NCBI GenBank assembly: GCA_013180625.2
Contig: SNVD02009699.1
Span: 186,001 to 250,000 of the forward strand
Direction: 5' to 3'
DNA length: 64,000 bases
Origin: Boswellia sacra
Taxonomy: Eukaryota > Streptophyta > Magnoliopsida > Sapindales > Burseraceae
Of the stretch, positions 13,622-25,187 are shown piece after piece (within the stretch, counting starts at the first letter, position 1; the number at the start of each line of letters is the position of its first letter). The notes beneath the pieces are model-generated. The model was not told where the DNA came from and ran no database searches. It saw only the letters and a list, made by a program, of their open reading frames with translations. The position numbers and the translations under genes were made by a program.

Positions 13622-14160
13622 TTTGCTGAGAGAAATTTTTGATGGGTGATTTTCATACCGGTAATTTTGTGGGCATATCCTGCTGCTGACCCCCCTTTTG
13701 GTGTTGTATTCTTTCATTTTTTGCCCCCTTTCCATTTGGCAAGAGGACATGCACATCAGTTTTGGGAGCTTTGAGGATTTGTTGGAGGTCACATTGATCT
13801 GATTATTTCCCGGGACAGCGTCGAGAAGAAGTTGCATCTTTTTGTTTTTGATGCCACAGGAGAAGAGAGAGGAACACAAGAAAGCTTTCCCTTGCAAAGG
13901 ATTTACCCGGGACATTTAACTGATCATTTTTTTGGCTGTCACAGCTGCTGTATCTAACAAGCTGTGAAGTGACACACCAGATTGTTTTTAGAATTTGCAA
14001 TGTTTGTACATTACTTGGAACTTGATCTGCTTGTGTAGGACCATAGAAACAGGATACATTGTTTGTGTACATTTTACTAGAAATCAGGATATTGATTCTT
14101 TTGTACCATTTGCCTTCCAACTTCTCTCCATTCATCCATTCCCTCATCTACACTGAGGGT
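13622..14160 (+). other. 3' UTR / downstream tail of the fucosyltransferase gene
   Basis: No coding sequence follows the stop codon. The last part (from about 14066) resembles 24352-24630, which lies beyond the PAHX pseudogene. No clear AATAAA signal was identified, so the UTR end is not fixed. Confidence 0.5.
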
Positions 14161-14310
14161 GCCTTTGTGAATTTTGTCGGACACTGATTTTTACCTATTG
14201 TTAATGTGCAAATGTATTTTATTTTCTCTTTGATCAACTGAAAAGTTTGATTCTATCTTGAACTACTATGACTTAAATTTTGAACATAAATTGTTGACCA
14301 TCGATTGAGA
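14066..14310. repeat. duplicated segment X (left copy, fucosyltransferase tail)
   Basis: GTGTACATTTTACTAGAAAT and the sequence after it align with GTGTACATTTTGTTAGAAGT at about 24358. The similarity continues with gaps through TGCAAATGTAT..., ATCAACTGAAAAGTTTGATT and ACCATC. The two copies are diverged but collinear for about 250 bp. Confidence 0.7.
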
Positions 14311-14929
14311 GATTAAAAAAAAAAAAATGTTAATGGTAATTTTCAGTTCTTAGATTAGATGAGAGATGAAAATTAAACGTCAGGTTTTTTTTCTTTTTAA
14401 TTAATGGTTTACTATTAATTTGGGCTCAATTTGTGAGTTCGTTTTTACAAGGTAACATCCATGAAACCCACAAAGTTCGGCCACAAAAGGAATCCGATAT
14501 AGAACCTCACAAAGGCTCATGTCTTTTAAAGAAAAAAACAAAAAAAAAAAAAACACATGTGCTTAATAACTCATGGCTTTATTCTAAGGTTCCCACATCA
14601 GACACTTACCAATTGCGAAGTGCTTTTTTCTTTACAGTAAGATTCCCATGTTGCATACTTACAAATTAATCGGGAAGTCGAACGTGTGTTTATATACATA
14701 CATTGTGGATAAACATCTATATTACAAATTGAGAAGTTCTTATTCCTTCTTGCAGCATTAAACACCGAACCGTCCGACTTTCTTCAATTCAATAATTTTT
14801 TTTTTTACTAAATAAATAAATAATGCGGTAATAGTCCCCCTTTGATTGTTTTCGCTTATTTAATTCTATTAGAATCTAATGGGTGAAAGTGTAAAAGAAT
14901 CTACACTTTCACCTCTTAAAGGAGAGCAG
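14311..14929. other. spacer between duplicated tail and PAHX pseudogene
   Basis: AT-rich sequence with no recognisable gene. It would be the decayed promoter region of the pseudogene. It shows no obvious similarity to the sequence before the living PAHX gene (49.8-50.07 kb). Confidence 0.45.
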
Positions 14930-16390
14930 ATGGCACTTGCCGGTCATCCGAGTTCAGACAAGCTCAGCTCCTTCAACTCTCAAGCTTTGGTTTCTCTTTT
15001 TATTTTTCATTTTTTTTATGACAGGTTATGTTGTAATGCAATCATTTGCGAGTAATGAAGAGATTGAAACAATGAGGATCATCTTATCCATGGATTTGAC
15101 TGCTCCTCTTCCTCTGTTTTGTCTGACAACAACCCGGTTTTGTCCTATCCACATTTCCTTCTTTTCTTTTTCTTTTTTAAATTATTTAGGTATAAACTAG
15201 TTTGATTCTTATTTATTTAGTTTATTATTATTTTGAAAAGAGAGTAAGTTTGTTGGTGCCGAGAATATTTCTTTTTTCTTTGAAGGTAAACTCTGCAGCC
15301 CTTTTTTTTTTTTCTCGCTTTTTTCTGTATGTATGTTTACGATGTTCTATTCACATTCCCTTGCGGACTTATTATTATTATTTTTTAAAGAATATTATTG
15401 ACAGAAAAAACATTTGATGATTTTGGAAACTTGATGCAACCAAAAGAGCTATCTATTAAATAAAGTTGGGCCCACATCGCAAGCAAGCTGTGGAGGCAAG
15501 GCACTCCCACCCTTCTGCTTTTTCACTCCTCTTCTTCGTTTACTCCTCTACTTACTCTCCGAATTGGTAAGAAAACAAAATCTCATTTCTTTTTGAATTG
15601 AAAGCAAAAATTAAACAAAATCAGCTACACATTCTCTTTGTCAATAAAAAACCCAAACAAAATTGAAGCATTAGAACAAAGCTTCGAAGTTTAGAAAGAA
15701 TAAACCTTCAAAATCTTGTTATACTTTTACCATTATTTTCACGTACTCATTTGTTAATAATATATGAGTAAATGATTAAAGGTAAAATACATGAAAGAAT
15801 AATAAATGTCACGTTTTTTGAATTGAAAATCGCAGAAGTTGAAAGTACAGAAAGTCAGAGATCGACAAAAGTTGGCTCGACAGCCCAGGTGAATTTCTAT
15901 ACAATTTACGTTAGTTCTAGTTGAACCAATATTTTATCGTCACTTTATACGTCCGCTCACCCTCGCCCAACATGCCCAACAGACGAGCGTTATGTAGGGG
16001 TCGGTAGGCTGTGCTAGGGGCTAGACTAGGCTGTCGAACATCTAACCAAACAAAATTTGAAATTACTTTAGTTAGAAATTGTTTATTATCTTAACTTATC
16101 TATTTTCATCTAAAGTCTTCAGATTATATCAAAATAAAAATTCTAATTATATATTTCATTTAGTAAAATTAAAAAGATGACAAATAAGATACATTTTATT
16201 CCACCCAAATTTGATTTGGTAGTAGATAATAAATAATTATTTGCTTTTTAATCTTTGATTATAAAATAAAAATTATTGATTTTTCTTATGTTTCAATTTT
16301 GTAGAACGATCAAGATAAATTTGATCCGACATATTGAAAAAACTCTATTTGTTATGGAGGGTGTTGGATCACATTGAAAAAAATTCTAAT

Positions 16391-16394
<4 letters not shown>

Positions 16395-16434
<40 letters not shown>

Positions 16435-16462
16435 GCATTATCAACAATCCCTCTAAATTACG

Positions 16463-16521
<59 letters not shown>
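16395..16521. repeat. two long (AT)n microsatellites
   Basis: AT runs at about 16398-16432 and 16464-16520 flank a short unique stretch. Such runs are self-complementary and prone to length change and assembly error. Confidence 0.9.
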
Positions 16522-16523
<2 letters not shown>

Positions 16524-17069
16524 TTTATATCTCTTAGATTTATATAGATTAATAGTTAGGATTTGATTATGTGGTAAGTAAATATTAAGACAATCATTAA
16601 ATACACATAAAATAAATAACAATTAAGTTAGACAATTAATGATCTTTTTTATCTCCAGTGTTTTTTCTCTTATCTTTACATCCTCCCTCTCTCGTACCTT
16701 AGGTATAATTTAAATTATTTCTTAAACAATTTTAAAATAAAATAATCAAAATAATCCAGAGTTATCAATTAATAATCAATTTATTTTAACTTTAACCTTT
16801 AATCGTGAATAAACTTGTACTCTGTCTTTCCTGCTAACTCTTTAACCCTTTTATGAGTAGAAACTTTGCCACGAGAAATTAAAAAAATGAAACCACAGGA
16901 ATGCAATAGCTAGTGCCGGAAAACTAAATAGATCAGATACTCAGCTAACATTCTGTTTCGAGAAGCCATTTTGGTTCAAGAACTCAGCAGTCCCACAAAA
17001 AAAAAAAAATAATAATAAAGAAGGAGATAATAAACTCCTTCATTATATTTTTAGTAAAATTTATTTAAA

Positions 17070-17250
17070 CAATGCTATATCTACAACCAACTTCTTACAA
17101 CCTGAGTTGAAAAAAAATTTACTGGAAGAGTAAAAATCAAAATGAATAAAAGAAGTTACAATGGATGATATGGTATCTATATCTCCAGTAGAATTTTGTC
17201 CAACTCAGATTGTAAGAAAAGTGGATTGTAAGGAGAGCTTTAGGTGTGAT
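17070..17250. mobile_element. small inverted-repeat (MITE-like) element
   Basis: The stretch CAACTTCTTACAACCTGAGT (17087 on) and the reverse complement of about 17190-17235 (CTTACAATCTGAGTTGG...) are imperfect inverted repeats of about 45 bp separated by about 70 bp. No clear target duplication was found, so the boundaries and class are uncertain. Confidence 0.5.
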
Positions 17251-17954
17251 ATTATTTGATTTATTTTAGTTATTTTCCGTTGATTTAGGATTGAGCTCTT
17301 ATTTCTTGAGAAAAATCTATTTTATAGTAGAAATAGGATTTTGGCAACCTCATTTAGTTATTATGATTTTTGAGGCTTGAGGATGATTATTGGTTATTGA
17401 TCTTTGAAAATAAATATTATTTTCCCTTATATTTCCTTTGATCTTCTTTCCATTTTTTTCTTACTAGTTGGAACCCATTCCCATAACTAATATTGCTATT
17501 CATGGGTTAAATTTATACAGCACTACATGAGATTGATCCAGTTTTCAAAAACTTTTCCTTTTCTACAAAACAACAAAAGTGCGAAATTTGCTGCGCTCTT
17601 TAGGTTGTAGAAGGCCCGTGATCATTCAATCAATGAACTTATTTACAGTAATGCTTCCCCTTTGCATAATGTGTAAATATCAATATGTGATATAGGGATT
17701 TAAGGCCTAAGTTGTTCAAACAGGGTCATATTACGGTACACCAATTGTTCTGCCTAACCGTTTTCAAATTTTTTATAAATTTAATATAAAAGTTATAAAT
17801 CCTTATATAAAAGTCGTAAATGTAAAAAAAAATTTCAATAGCTCCTGCAACATGCTATATTGTTATAAACGAGTCATTTAATTAAAATACTATAAACAGA
17901 TCATATAATTAAAAAAAAATATAATTTTTAATATGAAACAATGTAATACACTAA

Positions 17955-18386
17955 AAGCGCATTTGATTGGATTTCTCTACTGGACAAAAGAGATTTTTTT
18001 AATATCAAAAACTCTTCTAACTTTTTTTGTATTGTTTAACTGCTATTTGAGAAGAGGTTTTAGATGATTAAAAAAATCTGTTTTTGGTTCACGGAAGAAG
18101 TTCAAAATTGAGAGTTTTGGGAAAAGTTTTTTTAGATATTTTTTTAAAAGTTTTTAAATATCAAAGATATCCTCATTAAAATTTAAATATTTTACTTTAT
18201 TTTTTCCTTATAACAAAACTATGTTTAGGTAATTTATATTTAGATAATTTAATTATAACGAGTGCTCTACATTTGCCATATCAAAAAATTAATAACTTTT
18301 TGAAAAACGCTCTATTTTTAGAAATTCTATTTTAAAAAAATCTACTTCAATAAGCTTTACTTGTATAAGTTGAAACAAACAGGCTC
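17955..18386. mobile_element. probable Tourist-like MITE inside the pseudogene
   Basis: The ends AAGCGCATTTGATTGG and (reverse complement) GAGCCTGTTTGTTTCA are weak inverted repeats of the PIF/Harbinger type. TAA flanks both sides (17952-17954, 18387-18389). The interior is AT-rich and non-coding. TIR identity is only partial, so the call is tentative. Confidence 0.5.
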
Positions 18387-18491
18387 TAAATATAAAGCAT
18401 AATTTTAATATCTTCATCAGCTATAAATACTACCCTACACATGGTTATAATACTTGGGCTAATATATATCCTCCATGGTCTTTGCATACAA

Positions 18492-18785
18492 TGTTGGTAA
18501 AGAAGAGGAAATTTACTTGTCATGATTTGGAAGATTTTCTTTTCCTATTTTGGAATATTGAGACTTCCAATATTGAGTCTTCTTGCCATGAACAGAACTT
18601 TGTAACCTTCTTTTATACTAAGCTCTTGTACTCCTTTTGACACAATCAATAAGAAAAAAAAAGACATCTCCTCTTCTCTCGTGCACATAGGCTGAAATCT
18701 CCACAGCCAAAGCACGTAACTTTTGTGTTACGATCTGATGCTTTATTTATTTCTTATCTGAATGTTGTTTACTTGGATTTCTACA
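18492..18785 (+). repeat. 5' LTR of copia element 1
   Basis: Starts TGTTGG and ends ACA, followed at once by the tRNA-Met primer site. Clearly similar to 22951-23242 with scattered substitutions and small indels, so it is not a very recent insertion. Confidence 0.93.
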
Positions 18786-18797
18786 TGGTATCAGAGT
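18786..18797 (+). other. primer-binding site (initiator tRNA-Met)
   Basis: TGGTATCAGAGT directly follows the 5' LTR and matches the standard plant copia primer site. Confidence 0.9.
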
Positions 18798-18908
18798 AGC
18801 AGTTTTGTCGGTTCTCCAAGTCTGTGTTTTTGGTGAAGTCAATAGATCTGTATTTGTGTGAGGAATATCTCTTGTTTTTCTTTTTGCACTACATGTTTTA
18901 TAGCTGAA

Positions 18909-19806
18909 ATGGATTTGAATCTTGGTTGGGAACTTTCAATAGTGCTTTTGAATGGAAATAAGAATTTTTTTCTTTGGTCAATGGCTGTCACTTTATCTCT
19001 TGGTGGAAAGAAAAAACTGGGTTTTATTTCTGGAAAAACTGAATGCCCAGATGCCGAAGATTCAGACTATGAGGACTGGGTTACTGATGATCAGACAGTT
19101 AGGTCTTGGCTTCTTAATTCTATGGAGCCTCATATTGCAGAAATATTTACTTTTTCCAACTCTGCAAAAGAGTTCTGGGATTCCGTTTCTGAGTTATATG
19201 GTGGTAGTAATAATATTACACGTATCTTTGAATTAAAACGTTAGATTACTACCGCTGAACACGGAGAGAAAAAATTCAGTGAACACTTGGGATATCTTAA
19301 AAAATTATGGGAAGAACTTAAAATGTATCGTCCTTATACTTCTGATCCTAAGACCTTGCTTCAATTGCTTAGTAGTTTGAAACCAGAATATGAGAATTTG
19401 AGTAAGTACTATTCTCATGATTTCTACACTTGCAAGTCTTGCAAATGTTTGCACCACAATCCAAAGAGGAGAAACTTGTCGAAAGACAGAAGGTGGATCC
19501 AAATTAAAAAACAATCCAGAATGATCTGAATCAGATGCACATGTAGTTGAAAAATTTGATGAAAAAGAGAACAATTGGAAGAATAATTTGTGGGGCAAAG
19601 GAAAGAGAGATGCTTATCATTGTGAACATTATGGAAAAAATGGACATACAAAAGATAGATGTTGGGAGTTGCATCCACATTTGAAGCCAAGCTTTGACAA
19701 AAATAAAAAGGAACAAGCTGCCACTGCAGAATCCTTAATCTCAATGAATCAGTTGACTCAAATTCTTCAACAAATCAGTAAGTCCATGTCGTCTGAGTCT
19801 TCTTAA
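18909..19806 (+). pseudogene. gag of copia element 1 (broken)
   Basis: The start MDLNLGWELS is followed by a UBN2/copia-gag region with WLLNSMEPHIAEIF and AKEFWDSVSELYG, then a stop after codon 112. Later pieces in other frames continue the gag. The zinc knuckle reads CEHYGKNGHTKDRC, where the second cysteine of the CX2CX4HX4C pattern is Tyr, so the metal site is broken. Confidence 0.85.
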
Positions 19807-19859
19807 TCAAACTCTACTCATGCATCAAGTAACTTATAAGCTCTTTTCTCTTCTACTTG

Positions 19860-20985
19860 TAATTTAAATTCATGGATTATTAATTCTGGAGCCACATATC
19901 ACATGGCAAATAATTCTGATTTTGTGCATGAATTTATTCCTGAAAAAAATATGCAGGAAGTTTCAATCGCTAATGGAACTACAGTTCCTGTGTCCGAAAA
20001 AGGAAAAGTGAATTTCTTTTCAAAAAAATCCTCATCAAAATGTACTTGTGGTTCCCTCTTTTCCTACTCAGCTTTTATCAGTTGGAAAAATTACTAATTC
20101 GTTGAATTGCGATGTTATTTTTTCTCCATCGTCCATTACTTTTCAGGATCGAAAAATGAACAAGACGATTGGTGAAGGGATTTATTCACATGGTCTATAT
20201 TTGTTGAATCCAACCAATAAAGCTTGTTGTTCAAAATTTTTTGAAGTGAGTCACACTTCGCATAAACGACTTGGGCACCCATCAGATTGAATTTTTTTCG
20301 AGTGACTGTGGCATTTGTCAATTTTAAAACAGTCTTCTTTACCTTGTAATAAATCTTTATCGGTGTCTTCTAAGCCATTTGAACTGATTCATTCTAATTT
20401 GTGGGGTCTTGCACCTATTGATTCATATGATGGATATATATATTTTATTTTATTTATTGATGATAAATCTGGTGCTACATGGAAACATTTGTGAAATCAA
20501 AAAGTGAAGTGAGTTTAATTTTCAAAGAATTTCATAACATGGTGATTAATCAGTTTGATGCCAAGATTAAAATATTCAGGTCTGACAATGGAACTGAATA
20601 TACCAATGGATTGCTTTCTGATTTTTTTCGTAGCCAGGGAATTATTCATGAAACAAGCTGTGTTGGAACACCAGAACAGAATGGTGTGGCCGAGAGGAAA
20701 AACATGCATATTCTTGAAACAACAAGGGCTCTTATATTTCAAATGAATGTTTCAAAGAAGTATTGGTTACATGGAGTTCTAACTACGACATATTTGATTA
20801 ATCGGTTTCCTAGTCGACTGCTTCAATTTAAATCTCTTTTGAAAATTCTAAAAAATCAGAAACCTGATATTTCACATCTTCATGTGTTTGGTTACACTTG
20901 TTATGTCCATAACCAAGCTGTTGATCATGATAAGTTAGATCCTAGAGCAACTCGATGTGTGTTTTTTGGGTACTAATCGACAAAA
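19860..20985 (+). pseudogene. protease and integrase of copia element 1 (broken)
   Basis: The protease motif reads WIINSGATYHM, so the catalytic Asp of the usual D-S-G is replaced by Asn. Further on are the GAG-pre-integrase piece (KRLGHPSD), then the integrase core with FRSDNGTEYTN and GTPEQNGVAERKN, ending CVFFGY. Stops and frame changes separate the pieces. Confidence 0.85.
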
Positions 20986-21479
20986 AAAAGTTTACATTTG
21001 CTATAACATTGCAAATAGGAAGCTTGTTATTTCACGAGATGTTCAATTTGTTAAGACAGAAACTTTCTTTCAATCAGAAGATCGCAGTAGGGATCAATCT
21101 CAAAGGGAGTTTCTATCTGATGTTGTTCCTTTACCTACTATTACAAATGACAACACATCTTACTCAAAGAAAGATGCTCGACAAGTTGATGAAGTCCAAA
21201 ACTCAGATATTAAATCTTCTCCAATAACAAATAGTGAGTTGCCTCTATATCAACAACCATTACGAAGAACAAATAAACCAACTCAGCCACCTAAAAGAAT
21301 GAAGGTTTTCTTTACCTATAATTCAGTTTATATCCATTGCAGAATTAGATGACTTATACAAATGTTAATGCTTCTTATGCAGCTTTTCTTACTTCATTGT
21401 CTAGCAATCAAGAGCTGAAAACTTTAAAGAAGCTAATTCCAGTTTAACTTGGAGAAACGCTATACAAGAAGAACTCTAG

Positions 21480-22935
21480 GTACTTGAGGATAACAAGACA
21501 TGGGAGCTTGTTAAATTGTCACCAGGAAAAAAAGTTGTTAGTTGCCGTTGGATATACAACATTAAGTACAAGAGTGATAAAAAGCATAGAAAGACACAAG
21601 GCGAGATCACTCGCTAAAGGTTTTACTCAAACATATGGCGAGGATTACAAAGAGACTTTTGCACTTGTTGCAAAGATGAATACATTTCGGGTGCTAATTT
21701 CTCTTGCAGTAAATGAAGGTTGGAATTTATTTCAAATGGATGTTAAGAATGCATTTTTACATGTAAATCTTAAAGAAGAAGTTTATATGAGTACACCTCC
21801 TAGCCATCCAAAGAAGTCAAAACCTAATCTTATGTGCAAATTAAATAAAGCATTATATGGGCCTAAGCAATCGCCACGAGCATGGTACACAAAGTTGAGT
21901 TTAGTTCTTTGCTAAATGGGTTATAAAGAAGTGCTGTAGATTCTTCACTATTTGTAAAGAAAGGTACTTGTGCTATTGCAGTAGCCTTGATATATGTGGA
22001 TGATATATTGATAACAGGCAGTGATCAAGAAGAAATTTCGAACTCAAGATTCTTTTGCATAGAAGGTTTTCCATCAAAGATCTTGGTGTCTTGAAATATT
22101 TTTTGGGCATTGAAGTTGCTTACTCCAAGAAAGGCATTTTCCTCAATCAACGAAAGTATGTGCTTGATTTATTGTAAGAAACTGGAAAGTTAGGCGTTAA
22201 ACCAGTTGACACACCAACTGATAGTGGCGATAAGCTTGATGATGATGGTGAATTATTTCTTAATGTTGGTTAATTTCAAAGGGTAGTTAGGAGATTAATT
22301 TATTTAACAATTACTTGTCCAGATATTTCTTATGCTGTCAGCTTGGTTAGCCAATTCATGCATGCTCCTAAAATTAAACATATGAATGCTATAAATAGAA
22401 TTTTGCAATATTTAAAGGGCTCACCGAGAAAAGGTATATGGATGCAAAAGAATGGTCATACATCTATCTCAACTTATGCAGATGCTGACTGGACAGGATG
22501 TCCAATTGATCGTAGATCAACAACAAGATATTGTACCTTTGTTAGAGGAAATTTAGTCACATGGAAGAGTAAGAAACAAAATGTAGTTGCTAAGTCAAGT
22601 GCAGAGGCAGAATATCATGCCATGGCTATTACGACTAGTGAAATCATTTGGCTCAGATCTTTGTTAACTGACTTGAATTTTTATCCATCAGGTCCAATTG
22701 AATTATTTTGTGATAATCAGGTTGCTATCATATTGCTTCCAATCCTGTCTTTCATGAACGAACGAAACATATCAAAGTTGATTGCCATTTATTCGTGAGA
22801 AGGTGCAAGCCAATGTAATTTCTACACGCTTCATTTGCAATGATCAACAGTTGGCTGACGTCTTTACAAAGAGCTTAACAACGACAAAATTTCATGAGAT
22901 ATTGTTCAAGTTGGGCTTTCTCAATATTTTTGCAC
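21480..22935 (+). pseudogene. reverse transcriptase and RNase H of copia element 1 (broken)
   Basis: RT pieces contain [11 protein letters not shown] and [13 protein letters not shown], then a stop, then YVDDILITG (about 21995), the polymerase active site. RNase H pieces contain YADADWTGCPIDRRSTT and KSSAEAEYHAM, ending with the usual LADVFTKSL-like tail near 22855-22880. At least three frame changes interrupt the region. Confidence 0.88.
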
Positions 22936-22950
22936 CAACTTAAGGGGGAG

Positions 22951-23242
22951 TGTTGGTAGAGAAGTGGAAATTTACTTTTGTTATGATTTGGAAGATTTTC
23001 TTTTCCTATTTTGCAGTATTAAGACTTCTAATATTGAGTCTTCTTGCTATAAATACAACTTTGTAATCTTCTTTTATACTAAGCTTTTGTACTCCTTTTG
23101 ACACAATCAATAAGAAAAGAAGACATCTCCTCTTCTCTTGTGCACGTAGCTGAAATCTCCACAGTCGAAGCATGTAACTTTTGTGTTACGATTTGATGCT
23201 TATTTATTTCTTATCTGAATCCTGTTTACTTGGATTTTTACA
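22951..23242 (+). repeat. 3' LTR of copia element 1
   Basis: Preceded by the polypurine tract at 22942-22950 and followed by the TACAA duplication. Confidence 0.93.
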
Positions 23243-24351
23243 TACAATATAATAGGTGATAATCTTATTGACACTCTATACAGACCACCATCTTGCATAG
23301 GGCTGTGGCTTGCATTGGAAGATGCAACAATAACAAATGGTTACCTCTGGGTCATGCTTGGATCTCAAAGAAGTAGAATATAGTTTCACTTTTTATTTCT
23401 TTAATTTGAGAGCTTAAGAAGGTGTTACCAATGTTTAGCTTATTGTAAAATTTAGCAGTCTGTTTTGTTTAGATGGCCTTATTACAAGGTTCTTTAGAGG
23501 GGAAGAAGGGATTTACTTTGATCAACCTTCTTCTTCATCTTCTGACCAAAGGGATTTTGTGCCTGTTGAAGTGAAAGCTGGATCTTTAATTGTCATACAT
23601 GGTAATCTTATTCATAAGAGGTGAGTTAGAAAATTTTGCCCTGGAACTCACTCAAATTTAAAATGAATGGCTTCAATGCTCCGTTTTCATTGGTCAATTT
23701 TTATTTGCAATAATTTTGAAAATCAATCCTCAAAACCAGGGCACGCCTATGGCTTTCATGTGGTAGTTACTAATGGCTGCAAATGGGCTCAGGAGAATTG
23801 GTTAGTATATTTAGGAATTGGTTAAGCATCAGATTTATTTTTACGAAAACCAAATCATAGTTAAAATTTTCATAACTCGATAGGGTATCAGGTTGGGTCG
23901 AATCTGATGAAATCTGACCTATGTGCACCACTGAATATGAAAACACAAAGTATTTGACAAAACTAAATATATTTCTTAAAAATGGTTTTTTCATAATTTT
24001 AATTTCTTGTTGTCTGAAATATTCTCAGGAAAGTAGGGTGGAACCATAGCCGCTTTATGTATCTTGATATACTTTGAAAATCATTTATCAAGCAGCCGTG
24101 TATGTCAAGTGAAATTGTTAATGAATAGTATAACTTAATCATTGTTGGCATGCAAGTTATAAGACTTGAGTTTCTCATGAAATAAAATATGTGATTAAAC
24201 AGTTGGTTATTTAATATGTGTAGCATATTTATGATTTTACTCTTTGTCACTTTATCATTGCTAGTAACTCTTTCTTGTAACCAACAAAATTTACAGGATC
24301 TACATGTAGATGTGGTTTTATAAACTTTAATGTTTAAATACAAGATATAGA

Positions 24352-24630
24352 AGTGGTGTACATTTTGTTAGAAGTCAGGGTAATGATTTTATTGTACTAT
24401 TTACCTTCAATTGCTTTTTATTCACCAACACATCCTTCCATTTTGAGGAGTCGTTTGTGGATGATCATCTAGTGCTCAACATCTACTTTGACTCATTGTT
24501 TGTTTGTATGCAAATATGTATAATACATTTGTTTTACTTCTTGCTCAACTAAAGGTTGGATTCTCTTGTCCTCTATTTAATTTTTTAACACGGATTGGTT
24601 ACCATCAAGTGTGAATAGAAGTTAAAGACA
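24352..24630. repeat. duplicated segment X' (right copy)
   Basis: Aligns with the fucosyltransferase tail (14066-14310). The switch is sharp: up to about 24330 the sequence follows the 3' flank of the intact PAHX gene (55437-55720), and from about 24352 it follows the fucosyltransferase tail. Confidence 0.7.
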
Positions 24631-24698
24631 AAAAGTTCTTTTTTTTTATTATCTATCTAGGAACTCCTTCAATCATTTGAATGATTTGATTTCAGAGC

Positions 24699-24729
<31 letters not shown>

Positions 24730-25182
24730 ATAACTATTCTTTTTTAAAAAAAAAATTTAAATAACCTACATAAACAACCTTATCATAAAATATCTTTATA
24801 CAATCATTCTTGATGTGACATAATATGATTAAAATTAAGAATACTATGAACCCATCAAAAATGGTTCATATTATTAAATAAATATCCTCATAAAATAATA
24901 GTATACAATCATTCTTCTTGATGGGTTTGTTCTTCATTTTAATAATATAAATCAATTTTAATTTGTGGAATGGATTTGACTAATTTATTATTGGACCCAA
25001 CCCATATTTTGCCATCCCTAATATTAGCATTGGATGGCAAAAATTTATAAAAAAGGAAGGACATTTTAGTAATAGTTCAAGAATATCATACCATATAGCA
25101 TGTAGATTTATTTTAACTTGATTATAGTAATATACTACATATACAACTATTCCACGCAGTCAAATACATAGAATATGAGTTG
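24631..25182. other. intergenic spacer before the gypsy element
   Basis: AT-rich, with an (AT)n run at about 24698-24722. No gene is visible. Confidence 0.5.
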
Positions 25183-25187
25183 ACGAG

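Larger units (their letters stand above)
15480..17460. other. enlarged intron 4 region of the pseudogene
   Basis: The equivalent intron in the intact gene is about 150 bp, while here it is about 2 kb, so DNA has been inserted. I see two long (AT)n runs (about 16398-16432 and 16464-16520) and one inverted-repeat element, but no coding sequence. Confidence 0.5.
18492..23242 (+). mobile_element. Ty1/copia LTR retrotransposon, degenerate but complete in outline
   Basis: The element has two LTRs of 294 and 292 bp beginning TGTTGGTA and ending CTACA/TTACA, flanked by the 5-bp target duplication TACAA (18487-18491, 23243-23247). A primer-binding site TGGTATCAGAG, complementary to initiator tRNA-Met, follows the 5' LTR directly. 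A purine tract AAGGGGGAG precedes the 3' LTR. Between them lie gag, protease, integrase, reverse transcriptase and RNase H remnants in the copia order. Many stops and frame changes interrupt the coding region, so it cannot move by itself. It sits in the PAHX pseudogene in the same orientation. Confidence 0.95.
14930..24060 (+). pseudogene. degenerate tandem copy of the PAHX (phytanoyl-CoA dioxygenase-like) gene
   Basis: Remnants line up one by one with the intact gene at 50-55 kb: exon 1 14930-14984, exon 2 15025-15136, exon 3 about 15234-15285, exon 4 15405-15474, exon 5 17521-17648, exon 6 about 23265-23375, exon 7 23473-23620, exon 8 23714-23800, exon 9 about 24027-24060. Damage is extensive. 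The donor after exon 1 is CT instead of GT, exon 2 has a net 10-bp loss, exon 4 has an extra base and a stop, exon 5 has stops, exon 6 has lost its 5' part including the HxD metal site, and the acceptor of exon 8 is AA. Exon 7 stays open ([17 protein letters not shown]), with D changed to N before the metal-site LIH. A copia element and a MITE lie between exons 5 and 6. Confidence 0.9.

Noticed and set aside
23265..23620. Second working PAHX gene
   Set aside because: Short open exons survive, but splice sites are lost, exon 6 is truncated and a retrotransposon splits the gene.
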